Assembly: GCA_016779225.1 (NCBI GenBank)
Contig: JADHNZ010000002.1
Coordinates: forward strand, 44,973-108,972
Direction of reading: 5' to 3'
Length of the DNA: 64,000 nt
Source of the DNA: Planctomycetota bacterium
GTDB taxonomy: Bacteria; Planctomycetota; UBA1135; GCA-002686595
Part shown: positions 44,088-51,859 of the stretch, piece after piece
How positions within the stretch are numbered: position 1 is the first letter of the stretch
Layout of the letters: each line of letters starts with the position of its first letter
Made by a program: the position numbers and the translations under genes
Notes under the pieces: generated by a model
Seen by the model: only the letters and a program-made list of their open reading frames with translations
The model's database searches: none
Told to the model about the DNA's origin: nothing

Positions 44088-45410
44088 GTGGCCAAGAAAT
44101 CCGAAGTCGTCGCGCGCGTGGTCAAGGCGATCCAGCCTCGTCACCCGCTCCCCGAGTCGCCCGCCGAGGGCTTCACTCTGCTGGAGCAGGGGCTCTACGC
44201 GGTTCTCCACCGGCACCTGACCGCCAAGCAGGCGGAGCAGACCGTGGTCGCCCTTCGCGGGGGCTTCGACGACTGGAACGAGCTGCGCGTCAGCCAGGCC
44301 CAGGAGATCGCGCCGTTCATCAAGACCTCCTCGCGGAAGAAGGGGCTCGACCTCCTGAACGACCGCAAGGAGACCGCCCTGCTGGTGAAGGACTACCTGC
44401 AGGATGTGTTCCAGGAGGTCCACGGGCTCGAGCTCGAGCCTCTCCTCGAGGACGCCGCCTGGGCCGGCCAGATCATCGCCGACTTCAAGGTGCTCGGGCT
44501 CGTAGGGGGCGCCTGGCTCCTGTGGGTGGGCTCCGGGGGCAAGGTCCCCGTGCACCTCCCGCTCCTGAAGATGCTCGACAAGCTTGGCTGGGCGGCGCGC
44601 ACCACCTCCCTCACCAAGGGGCGCGAGATGGTGGACAAGCTCGTGCCGGCCGGCATGGAGCGCGAGTTCACCATTGCGATGCACGAGATCGTGGAGCGCT
44701 GGGGTGATGAGGACGCTCCCATCTACGCGGAGGTCGAGGCCCTGCGTGAGGTCCCCGCGGCCAAGAAGGCCCACACGGACTGGGTCCAGGCCGTCAAGCG
44801 TGCCGAGGTCCAGCGCGAGCGTGAGGAGGCCCGACGCATCGCGGCCGAGAAGAAGGAGGCCGAGCGCCTCCGCAAGGAAGAGGAGAAGGAGCGCAAGCGG
44901 ATCGAGGCCGAGGCGAAGAAGAAGGCTCGCGAGCTGGAGCAGAAGCGCAAGGTCGAGGAGAAGAAGCGGGCCGCAGCCAAGGCGAAGGAGGACGCCGCCA
45001 AGGAGCAGAAGCGCAAGGCCGAGGAGAAGAAGAAGGCTGCCGAGGCCAAGAAGCGCGAGGCCGCTGCGAAGAAGGAGGCGGCCAAGAAGGAGGCTGCACG
45101 CAAGGCCGCCGCCGCGAGGAAGGCGGCAGAGAAGAAGACGGCCGCGAAGAAGACGGCTGCGAAGAAGGCCGCCGCGAAGAAGACAGCGGCCAAGAAGCCG
45201 GCCGCCAAGAAGCCGGCTGCGAAGAAGGCCACCGCCAAGAAGGCAACGCCGAAGAAGACCGCCTCGAAGAGGAAGCCCGTCACCAAGAAGCCCGCCGCAG
45301 GGAAGAAGGCGACGACCTCCAAGAAGAAGACGGTCACCAAGAAGGCGGCGCCCAAGAAGACCGCCTCGAAGAAGAAGGCCACGGCCAAGAAGACTGCGCG
45401 CAAGCGCTGA
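44088..45410 (+). CDS. EndoIII-like (HhH-GPD) domain fused to a histone H1-like tail
   Basis: The 440-residue protein starts at a GTG. Residues 1-225 follow the helical pattern of the endonuclease III / HhH-GPD superfamily: EQGLYAVLHRHLTAKQAEQTVVAL, FDDWNELRVSQAQEIAPFI, LGLVGGAWLLW and VPVH at 153-156. In active glycosylases the last two places read GVGRKTA and VDTH, so the catalytic Lys and Asp and the iron-sulphur Cys are missing; it should be catalytically dead. Residues 225-330 are a charged coiled coil, and 330-440 are AKK-type repeats like eukaryotic H1 and bacterial Hc1 proteins. A nucleoid-binding architectural protein is likely. The EndoIII link is by eye and needs a profile search. 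Confidence 0.6.
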   Translation: MAKKSEVVARVVKAIQPRHPLPESPAEGFTLLEQGLYAVLHRHLTAKQAEQTVVALRGGFDDWNELRVSQAQEIAPFIKTSSRKKGLDLLNDRKETALLVKDYLQDVFQEVHGLELEPLLEDAAWAGQIIADFKVLGLVGGAWLLWVGSGGKVPVHLPLLKMLDKLGWAARTTSLTKGREMVDKLVPAGMEREFTIAMHEIVERWGDEDAPIYAEVEALREVPAAKKAHTDWVQAVKRAEVQREREEARRIAAEKKEAERLRKEEEKERKRIEAEAKKKARELEQKRKVEEKKRAAAKAKEDAAKEQKRKAEEKKKAAEAKKREAAAKKEAAKKEAARKAAAARKAAEKKTAAKKTAAKKAAAKKTAAKKPAAKKPAAKKATAKKATPKKTASKRKPVTKKPAAGKKATTSKKKTVTKKAAPKKTASKKKATAKKTARKR

Positions 45411-45417
45411 GCGCCCC

Positions 45418-46038
45418 GTGCCGCACCTGCCCCTGGTCCTGGCCTCCCAGTCCCCGCGTCGTCGGCGGCTGCTCCAGGAGGCCGGCCTCGAGTTCGAGAT
45501 TCGCCCGGCGGACCTCGACGAGACCCCGGAGCCCTCTTGGACGGTGGAGGAGGTGCCGCGCGAGCTGGCCCTGCGAAAGGCCCAGGCCGTTGCGAGCTGC
45601 CTGGAGCACCCCGCCCTGGTCCTGGGCTCCGACACCGTCGTGGTCGTGGGCGAGGGGGAGGCCGCGGTTCAGCTTGGCAAGCCCGCGGATGCCGACGAGG
45701 CGGCGGCCATGCTCGCCCGCCTCTCGGGCACGCGTCACCGGGTCCTGACGGGCGTTGCCGTGGTGGAGGCGCCCGGGGGACGCTCCGCGAGCGCCGTCGA
45801 GGTGACCTGGGTGACCATGAGGGCGCTGTCGGCCGCGGAGCAGGCCGCCTATGTGGCGACGGGAGAGTGGCAGGACAAGGCCGGGGGCTATGCCATCCAG
45901 GAGTCCGCGGACGCGTTCGTGACCTCCCTGGAGGGGGGGGGCTTCGACAATGTGGTGGGACTGCCGGTCCCCCTGACCCTGGCTCTTCTCGAGCAGATGG
46001 GCTCCGCCGGGCTTGCCGGAGGGGGGGGGCAGCAGTAA
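45418..46038 (+). CDS. maf: Maf family nucleotide pyrophosphatase
   Basis: The 206-residue protein matches Maf: LVLASQSPRRRRLLQEAGLEF at the start, LGSDTVVVV (catalytic Asp), LGKPADADEAAAML, LSGTRHRVLTGVAVV and the KAGGYAIQ block with a following VVGLPV. Maf proteins hydrolyse dTTP/UTP or modified NTPs and limit their incorporation. The GTG at 45418 gives the standard N-terminus and follows the H1-tailed gene by 7 bases. The C-terminus ends in a short Gly-rich extension. The stop codon overlaps the candidate -10 of rpmE. Confidence 0.92.
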   Translation: MPHLPLVLASQSPRRRRLLQEAGLEFEIRPADLDETPEPSWTVEEVPRELALRKAQAVASCLEHPALVLGSDTVVVVGEGEAAVQLGKPADADEAAAMLARLSGTRHRVLTGVAVVEAPGGRSASAVEVTWVTMRALSAAEQAAYVATGEWQDKAGGYAIQESADAFVTSLEGGGFDNVVGLPVPLTLALLEQMGSAGLAGGGGQQ

Positions 46039-46041
46039 TCT
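46013..46041 (+). promoter_or_regulatory. Candidate rpmE promoter
   Basis: TTGCCG (46013-46018) and TAATCT (46036-46041) are exactly 17 bp apart. The spacer contains a run of ten G. The -10 overlaps the maf stop codon, and the leader to the rpmE ATG is about 60 bases. Confidence 0.6.
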
Positions 46042-46107
46042 GCTCGGCCCTCGAACGCCGCCGGAGGCCCATAGAAACGGCCTCCCCGCACCCGGCATGG
46101 GGACACC

Positions 46108-46317
46108 ATGAAGCAAGGCATCCACCCCAAGTACGACTCCTGCACCGTGACCTGTGGTTGCGGGAACACCTTCCAGACCCGCGCCACCGTGCAGGAACTG
46201 AAGGTCGAAATCTGCAGCGAATGCCACCCGTTCTACTCGGGCAAGGCCAAGTTCGTCGATGCCGCCGGCCGCGTCGACCGCTTCCTCAAGAAGTACGGCA
46301 AGGCCAAGAAGGGCTGA
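46108..46317 (+). CDS. rpmE: 50S ribosomal protein L31, zinc type
   Basis: The 69-residue protein is a complete L31. It keeps the zinc-binding Cys (TCGCG and [11 protein letters not shown]), so it is the C+ form, which can act as a zinc store. It lies upstream of prfA, a common bacterial arrangement. The ATG is preceded by GGGGACACC, a weak ribosome-binding site. Confidence 0.96.
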   Translation: MKQGIHPKYDSCTVTCGCGNTFQTRATVQELKVEICSECHPFYSGKAKFVDAAGRVDRFLKKYGKAKKG

Positions 46318-46418
46318 GCCCTCTGAGGCGCAGCGTCCAAGGGCGCGCCCCGCGGGTGCGCTTGGGCGCGGCGTCCTGCGCGCCGGGAGCCCCTCGGGTC
46401 GCGTGAGCCCAGATCCCC

Positions 46419-47504
46419 ATGGCGAGCGAGCAGGTGCTGCGGAACAAGCTCGCCGAGCGAGCCGAGCGCTTCGAGGCCCTCTCCAGGGAGCTCGAGGATC
46501 CCGCTGTCGCAGGCGACGCACGCCGCTTCCCGGGTCTACTGCGTGAGCGCGGAGCGCTCGAGGAGAGCGCTCGCCTCCACGCGTCCTGGTCGGAGCTCGA
46601 GACGCGGATCGCCGAGGGAGAGGCCATCCTGGAGGAGCCTGACTCGGAGCTGGCGGAGCTGGCTCGGGACGAGGTCGCCGAGGCGCGGGCTGCGCTCTTG
46701 GAGCTGCAGGAGAGTGCTCGCGCGGCCCTGGTCGCCGACCCCGAGGACGAGCGCCGACGGGTGATCGTCGAGATCCGGGCGGGCACGGGCGGCGACGAGG
46801 CGACTCTGTTCGCGGCCGACCTGTTCCGCATGTACGGCAAGCTGGCGGACGCCCGGCGCTGGCGGATCGAGCCCATGGGCGAGCAGGCCTCGGACGTGGG
46901 GGGGCTGCGCGAGATCGTCTTTGGCGTCGAGGGTGAGGGTGCCTGGCGCGCGCTGCGGTTCGAGAGCGGCGGGCACCGGGTCCAGCGCGTTCCGGCCACC
47001 GAGAGCCAGGGTCGCATCCACACCTCGGCCGCGACGGTGGCGGTGATGGCGGAGGCGGAGGACGCCGAGATCGAGGTGCGGGACGACGACCTGGACATCG
47101 ACACGATGCGGGCGGGCGGGGCGGGCGGCCAGCATGTGAACAAGACCGAGTCGGCGGTGCGCATCACCCACAGGCCCACGGGCATCGTGGTCGTCTGCCA
47201 GGACGAGCGCAGCCAGCACAAGAACCGTGCTCGCGCCCTGCGGATCCTGAAGGCCCGGCTCCTGGAGGCCGAGCGGGACCGCCTGCACGCGGAGCGCTCG
47301 GAGATGCGGCGCACCCTGGTGGGCTCCGGGGATCGCAGCCAGCGCGTCCGCACCTACAACTTCCCCCAGAACCGCGTGACGGATCACCGGCTGGAGGGCG
47401 AGGTCAAGAGCTTCAGCCTCGAGCAGGTGGTGGAGGGGCGGCTGGACGCCCTGCTCCAGGCCCTTGAGGAGGCGGAGCGCGAGGAGCGCCTGAAGGCGCT
47501 GTAG
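46419..47504 (+). CDS. prfA: Peptide chain release factor 1
   Basis: The 361-residue factor reads UAA and UAG stop codons. The GGQ motif that triggers peptidyl-tRNA hydrolysis is at 236-238 ([13 protein letters not shown]), and its Gln is the target of PrmC, encoded 1.4 kb downstream. The codon-recognition segment ([20 protein letters not shown]) and the C-terminal [13 protein letters not shown] block are intact. RF1 rather than RF2 is indicated by the absence of the prfB-type frameshift and SPF tripeptide. Confidence 0.95.
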   Translation: MASEQVLRNKLAERAERFEALSRELEDPAVAGDARRFPGLLRERGALEESARLHASWSELETRIAEGEAILEEPDSELAELARDEVAEARAALLELQESARAALVADPEDERRRVIVEIRAGTGGDEATLFAADLFRMYGKLADARRWRIEPMGEQASDVGGLREIVFGVEGEGAWRALRFESGGHRVQRVPATESQGRIHTSAATVAVMAEAEDAEIEVRDDDLDIDTMRAGGAGGQHVNKTESAVRITHRPTGIVVVCQDERSQHKNRARALRILKARLLEAERDRLHAERSEMRRTLVGSGDRSQRVRTYNFPQNRVTDHRLEGEVKSFSLEQVVEGRLDALLQALEEAEREERLKAL

Positions 47505-47777
47505 GGGCGCTCCCCCGGCTCGGGAGGCCCTCCGTGGGCAGCCCCTCGGTAGTCCTCGGGCCGCTGCCGTGGTAGAACCCTGCACCGCAACGCGCCCGGG
47601 TCCCCCTGGCCGCGGCGCGCAGCGGGGCCACGGCGCCCTCGCGGCCCCCGATTCCCGAGGCCCGCCTCGCCGGCCTCGGCCCCTCGAGCCCCTGTCCCCG
47701 GGGGCTCCCGAACGCGATCCCCTCCCCGGCACCCGCCCACGGGCCTGACCAGCACCCCCTGCCCAGCATCCCCCCCG

Positions 47778-48911
47778 ATGAGCAGCCCCCACGACGACCT
47801 CGAGCCCCTCGACGACCTGGAGCCCATGGACGAGCTCGAGCCCCTCGACGACCTGGAGCCGGTGGAGGAGCTGGACGCTCTCGAGCCGGTGGAGGAGGCC
47901 CCGGCCGTCCAGCCCGAGACCCCGGCGCCCAGCGCAGGGAAGGCCGAGGAGCCTGCGCCCGCGGCCGCTCCGGAGACTGCTCCTACGGGCGCTCCTGAGG
48001 CCGCGGTGCCTTCGGGCGCTCCCGAGGCCGCGGTGTCTTCGAGCGCTCCAGAGGCCGCGGCTGCAGCCGCCGCGCCAGCCGAGGCCGGCGCCCGCCGCAA
48101 GCGCGGCGAGGAGCTGGGCTCCCAGAAGCGCGAGCTGGAGCAGGCGCCGCTCGAGCTGCGCAAGGCCGCCCAGGTCCTGACCATCGGCGCGCTGTTCCCG
48201 TTCTATTACGGCGTCAAGTTCGCCGTGACCGCCATCCAGCCCGAGGGCAACCTGGACGGATTCGCCCAGTGGGCCGAGGGCAGCGGCGCCTTCCCCTTCG
48301 CCGCCTTCTTCCTGGCCAAGGCGCTGGCGATGGCCGGAGGCTGGCTGCAGCTCGAGGGCTACAAGGGCGCCGCGGGCGAGGTCACCAAGGGCATCGGCCT
48401 GACCCTCGGCAAGGCCCACAAGCTCGCTCCCATCGGGGCCGCCGCGGTCCTCTGGATCCTCGCTCTGCTCATCCCGATGGGTGCCCTGGGACTCTCCGTG
48501 TCGAACTCCTACCTGACCGTGGGCGGCGTGGACGGCGTCCTCGGTGGGGGCCTCATCGCCGTGGAGCTCCTCGCCCTGATCCTGGCCCAGGCGACCCTGG
48601 CCCACATCTACGCCTACGAGCACGGCGGCAAGTTCAACCCGATCTTCCCGCTCATGTTCCTGGGCCCTGCCCTTGCTGGCGTGCTCCAGCTGGTCAATGT
48701 GGCCCGCATCGGCTCGAGCAACGACCCGGCCTGGGGCTGGCTCGGCCTGCTCGGCAGCGGCGTCTGCGCGGCCGGCGGCATCATGGCCATGAATGTGATG
48801 ATGAAGGCCATGAAGGAGGCCAAGGCCGAGGGCGAGCGCAAGGCCGAGATCATCCGCCAGCAGCGCAAGGCCGAGCGCGAGGCCAAGCGGGCATCGCGCC
48901 AGAAGAAGTGA
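47778..48911 (+). CDS. Membrane protein with acidic repeat head
   Basis: The 377-residue protein has a striking N-terminus: residues 1-40 repeat an acidic DDLEPL / DELEPL unit of about six or seven residues, followed by an Ala/Pro/Glu-rich linker with three 9-residue repeats (GAPEAAVPS type). A basic hinge (ARRKRGEE) leads to about five or six hydrophobic helices between residues 130 and 345, with the cytoplasmic end Lys/Arg-rich (KAEREAKRASRQKK). I recognise no family. It lies between prfA and prmC and overlaps the latter by GTGA, so it is co-expressed with release-factor genes. The head is probably cytoplasmic and disordered. Confidence 0.7.
   Translation: MSSPHDDLEPLDDLEPMDELEPLDDLEPVEELDALEPVEEAPAVQPETPAPSAGKAEEPAPAAAPETAPTGAPEAAVPSGAPEAAVSSSAPEAAAAAAAPAEAGARRKRGEELGSQKRELEQAPLELRKAAQVLTIGALFPFYYGVKFAVTAIQPEGNLDGFAQWAEGSGAFPFAAFFLAKALAMAGGWLQLEGYKGAAGEVTKGIGLTLGKAHKLAPIGAAAVLWILALLIPMGALGLSVSNSYLTVGGVDGVLGGGLIAVELLALILAQATLAHIYAYEHGGKFNPIFPLMFLGPALAGVLQLVNVARIGSSNDPAWGWLGLLGSGVCAAGGIMAMNVMMKAMKEAKAEGERKAEIIRQQRKAEREAKRASRQKK
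47987..48064 (+). repeat. Three-copy 27-bp coding repeat
   Basis: Units at 47987-48013, 48014-48040 and 48041-48064 (last incomplete) differ at a few bases and encode GAPEAAVPS, GAPEAAVSS and SAPEAAAA. It lies in the linker of the membrane protein. Confidence 0.75.
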
Positions 48912-49828
48912 GCGCTCCGAGCGAGCGACCGGGCGGGGGGCCGGGGAGCGCAGGGCGCCCCTCGGCCCCCCGCGCTGCTCCCCGCACCGTTGCCGAGCTG
49001 CGGCTGATGGGCCGGGAGTTCCTGGAGCGTCAGGGCATCGAGGGAGCGCAGCGCGACGCGGACCTGCTCTTGTCCCACGCCCTCGGGATCGATCGGCTGC
49101 GCCTGCTGATGCGCCTCGAGGAGCCGGTCGAGGAGGGTGAGCGGGACCGTGCGCGAGAGCTGCTCGTGCGCCGGGGGAAGCGCGAGCCGGTGGCGTACCT
49201 CACCGGCGAGCGCGAGTTCTATGGGCGTGGCTTTGCGGTCGGTCGCGGCTGCCTGGTTCCGCGGCCCGAGACCGAGCTCCTGGTGGACCTCTCTCGCGAC
49301 GAGGCGCGGCGGCGGCCCCTCGAGCGCATCGCCGATGTGGGGACCGGCAGCGGAGCCCTGGCCGTGACCCTGGCGCTGGAGGTCCCCGGCGCGGTGGTGG
49401 AGGCCGTGGATCTCGAGGAGGAGGCGCTGGCGTTCGCGCGCCGGAACGCAGAGGCTCTCGGGGCGTCCGTGGAACTCTCTCTGGGCGACGGCCTCGAGTG
49501 GCTCGAGGCACGCGGTCCGTTCGACCTCGTGGTCTCCAATCCGCCCTACATCGACCCTGCCGTGGCGGCGCAGCTGGCACCCGAGGTGCGCGAGTGGGAG
49601 CCGGCCGCGGCGCTGTTCTCCCCCGCGGGCGACCGCGACCTGTGGGTGCGCGAGCTCTGCGCTCGCGCGGGCGCGGGCGCGCTCGGTCCAGGGGGCCTGC
49701 TCCTCGTGGAGCTGGGCTACGACCAGGGGGCGGCCGCGCTGGAGGCGGCCCGCGCCGCAGGCCTCGAGGCACACCTCGAGCAGGACCTCGAGGGCCTGGA
49801 CCGGGTGCTGGCGGCGCGGCGAGCCTGA
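48908..49828 (+). CDS. prmC: Release factor glutamine methyltransferase PrmC
   Basis: The 306-residue SAM enzyme methylates the GGQ Gln of release factors. An N-terminal helical domain ends near residue 110. The SAM site is IADVGTGSGALAVTLAL, and the substrate-Gln site is N211-P-P-Y214 in VVSNPPYIDP. YGRGFAVGRGCLVPRPETE is a family signature. The GTG at 48908 overlaps the preceding membrane-protein stop (GTGA). The first 30 residues are Pro/Ser/Arg-rich and not part of the fold, so an internal start is possible. Proximity to prfA supports the assignment. Confidence 0.92.
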   Translation: MSAPSERPGGGPGSAGRPSAPRAAPRTVAELRLMGREFLERQGIEGAQRDADLLLSHALGIDRLRLLMRLEEPVEEGERDRARELLVRRGKREPVAYLTGEREFYGRGFAVGRGCLVPRPETELLVDLSRDEARRRPLERIADVGTGSGALAVTLALEVPGAVVEAVDLEEEALAFARRNAEALGASVELSLGDGLEWLEARGPFDLVVSNPPYIDPAVAAQLAPEVREWEPAAALFSPAGDRDLWVRELCARAGAGALGPGGLLLVELGYDQGAAALEAARAAGLEAHLEQDLEGLDRVLAARRA

Positions 49829-49861
49829 GGAGCTCCCGGGGAAGCCCCTCCGCCGGGCGGC

Positions 49862-50236
49862 TCAGGCCATGAGCGCCGCGTCGACGAACGAGTCGATCGA
49901 GGCCCGGTCGGGGTCCGCCATGTCGGTCAGGAAGACCGCCACCTCGTAGTGGTCGAGAGCCTTCGAGATGCGCTCACAGCGGACGACGGCCCCGGTGCCG
50001 CGGATGCGCCGGATCCCGGCTCCCGCGGGCAGGTCGAACTCGACCCGCAGGAGGGTCATCTCCTGGATCGGACGGTCCAGGAAGAAGGAGACCCCGCCCC
50101 GCGAGACATCCCGCACCCGGGCCTGGTGGGGGCCATCGGGCAGCTCCACGGTCACCGGCCAGTCCCCGCGCACCCGCGGGTGCCGGCGACGCTCACGCCC
50201 GCCTGTGGCCTTGGGGGTGGGGTCCTCGTGCGACAT
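49862..50236 (-). CDS. PilZ domain protein (c-di-GMP receptor)
   Basis: The 124-residue protein is essentially one PilZ domain. The two binding motifs are present: RRRHPR near residue 15 (RxxxR) and DVSRGG near residue 43 (D/NxSxxG). It should bind cyclic di-GMP in the cytoplasm and relay it to an unknown partner. The ATG at 50236 fits; upstream frame to 50458 has no protein character. It is monocistronic, convergent with prmC and divergent from ssb, and has its own promoter and a repeat in its leader. Confidence 0.85.
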   Translation of the reverse strand: MSHEDPTPKATGGRERRRHPRVRGDWPVTVELPDGPHQARVRDVSRGGVSFFLDRPIQEMTLLRVEFDLPAGAGIRRIRGTGAVVRCERISKALDHYEVAVFLTDMADPDRASIDSFVDAALMA

Positions 50237-50276
50237 GCTCAAGCTCGGAAGGGAGGGTCCTTGGCGAGGGCCCTGG

Positions 50277-50307
50277 AGGCCCGCCGGAAGGCCCGCCGGA
50301 AGGCCCG
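50277..50307. repeat. 12-bp tandem repeat in the pilZ leader
   Basis: The unit AGGCCCGCCGGA occurs twice in full and once in part, ending exactly where the candidate -10 begins. It would lie at the 5' end of the pilZ transcript. Confidence 0.6.
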
Positions 50308-50336
50308 ATCCTAGCCTGCCGGACGGCCCCCGACCA
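50308..50336 (-). promoter_or_regulatory. Candidate pilZ promoter
   Basis: On the minus strand TGGTCG (50336-50331) and TAGGAT (50313-50308) are 17 bp apart, giving a leader of about 65 bases. Confidence 0.45.
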
Positions 50337-50456
50337 CGGCGCTCTCGGAAGGGTCTCGGAGGAAGGCACGCCCCTTGGTAATCTGGCGCGCCAGCCGGGC
50401 CCGCAGGCCCGGCACCAAGCTCCAACCGACCCCACTTCGGCAACGAGACAAGCATC

Positions 50457-50975
50457 ATGGCCTCCTACAACAAAGTGATCCTGATGGGGAACCTGACCCG
50501 TGACCCCGAGCTGCGCTACACCCAGGGCGCGAACTCCACCGCCGTCTGCAAGGTCGGCCTCGCGGTCAACCGCCGCTACAAGAACCAGCAGGGCGAGTGG
50601 GTCGAGAAGCCGACCTTCGTCGATGTCACGATCTTCGGGAACCGGGGCGAGGCCTTCGAGAAGTACCACCGCAAGGGCGCCACGGCGTTCGTCGAGGGCC
50701 GCCTCGAGCTGGACACCTGGGAGGACAAGAACAGCGGCCAGAAGCGCAGCAAGCTGTATGTCATCGCCGAGAACTGGGAGTTCGCGGGCGGTGGCCGCGC
50801 TGAGGGCGGCGGAGGAGGCGGCGGCGGTCGCCGCGACTCCGATCAGGGCGGCGGCTGGGGCTCCCAGGGCGGCGGCGGCGGCTCTCAGGGAGGCGGCTCG
50901 CGCGGCGGCGAGGAGGGCTATGGCGACTACGGCGCCCAGCCCGCAGGCGACTCCTTCGAGGACACCCCCTTCTGA
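50457..50975 (+). CDS. ssb: Single-stranded DNA-binding protein
   Basis: The 172-residue protein has an N-terminal OB fold (residues 1-110: YNKVILMGNLTRDPELRYT, WVEKPTFVDVTIFGNRGEAF, AFVEGRLELDTWED). A Gly-rich disordered linker of about 45 residues follows, then an acidic tip ending EDTPF, the partner-binding tail equivalent to DDIPF. Such tails recruit RecO, PriA and others. A TAATCT box at 50379 may be the -10, but no good -35 accompanies it. It is followed at 33 bases by the MoaD-MoaE gene. Confidence 0.95.
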   Translation: MASYNKVILMGNLTRDPELRYTQGANSTAVCKVGLAVNRRYKNQQGEWVEKPTFVDVTIFGNRGEAFEKYHRKGATAFVEGRLELDTWEDKNSGQKRSKLYVIAENWEFAGGGRAEGGGGGGGGRRDSDQGGGWGSQGGGGGSQGGGSRGGEEGYGDYGAQPAGDSFEDTPF

Positions 50976-51008
50976 TGCCCGCGGCGGCCCCAGGGTCGCC
51001 GGAGCACC

Positions 51009-51719
51009 ATGGACCTCGTCGTCCGCCTGTTCGCCGGGCTCCGAGACCGGGCCGGGTCCGATGAGGTCCGCCTGTCGGGGTTGACCGAGCCCGTCACCAT
51101 CGCCGCGGTGAAGGCGGCGGTGGCCGAGGCCTGTCCTGAGCTGGGCTCGCTCGAGGGCGTGGCGGGCGTGGTCGGCACCACCTACGCGCCGGACCACGCC
51201 ACCGTGGAGCCGGGCTCCGAGGTGGCCCTGCTTCCCCCGGTCTCCGGAGGCGCCCCCGGCGGTCCGGGTGACGACGAGGCCTGGTCGAGGGGCGTCTTCG
51301 AGCTCTGGGAGCAGCCCCTGGACCTGCCGGCCCTGGAGGCGCGGGTGCGCGACCCGCGCTGCGGGGCCGTGGTGAGCTTCGTGGGCACCACCCGGGACAC
51401 CCACAAGGGGCGGCGCGTCCTGCGGCTGGAGTACGAGGCCTTCGAGGCCATGACCGGACCCGAGATGGGCCGGATCTTCGCGGATGTGCGCGCGGCCTGC
51501 GGGGAGGTCCAGGGGGGCGAGCCGCGGATGCTCTGCGTCCACCGGGTCGGGACCGTGGAGGTGGGGGAGCCCTCGGTCGCCATCGTGGTGGCCACGCCCC
51601 ACCGGGCGGACGCCTTCGAGCTCGCCCGGGGCCTGATCGACACCCTCAAGGAGCGCCTGCCCATCTGGAAGCGCGAGGTCCTCGAGGACGGCTCCCACTG
51701 GGTCGGCGAGCGCTCCTGA
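51009..51719 (+). CDS. Fused molybdopterin synthase MoaD-MoaE
   Basis: The 236-residue protein joins both subunits of molybdopterin synthase. Residues 1-81 are MoaD (VVRLFAGLRDRAG, AEVALLPPVSGG type end) and stop in the Gly80-Gly81 pair that must be a free C-terminus to carry the thiocarboxylate. Residues about 92-236 are MoaE (CGAVVSFVGTTRDTHKGR, LEYEAFEAM, HRVGTVEVGE, and the catalytic Lys region LKERLPIWKRE). A linker of about ten residues (APGGPGDDEAW) lies between. Mycobacterium tuberculosis MoaX has the same layout and is cleaved after the Gly pair; the same should be needed here. No other molybdenum-cofactor gene is in the window. Confidence 0.9.
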   Translation: MDLVVRLFAGLRDRAGSDEVRLSGLTEPVTIAAVKAAVAEACPELGSLEGVAGVVGTTYAPDHATVEPGSEVALLPPVSGGAPGGPGDDEAWSRGVFELWEQPLDLPALEARVRDPRCGAVVSFVGTTRDTHKGRRVLRLEYEAFEAMTGPEMGRIFADVRAACGEVQGGEPRMLCVHRVGTVEVGEPSVAIVVATPHRADAFELARGLIDTLKERLPIWKREVLEDGSHWVGERS

Positions 51720-51859
51720 CCCGGGCGGGAGGGCCGTGGCGGCGGGTCCCCCGCGCTGCTATTCTCTTTGCCCGATTCTCGGCCTCTCCAGCCCTTTGGT
51801 CCCCCGCGTGGATGGGCCAAGAGGGGGCCGAGGTCACCCCAACGGCCCCCCAGGATCCC

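Noticed and set aside
45040..45400. AAG-rich tract as a satellite or CRISPR-like repeat
   Set aside because: The repeats are irregular codons of the AKK protein tail, with no fixed unit or spacers.
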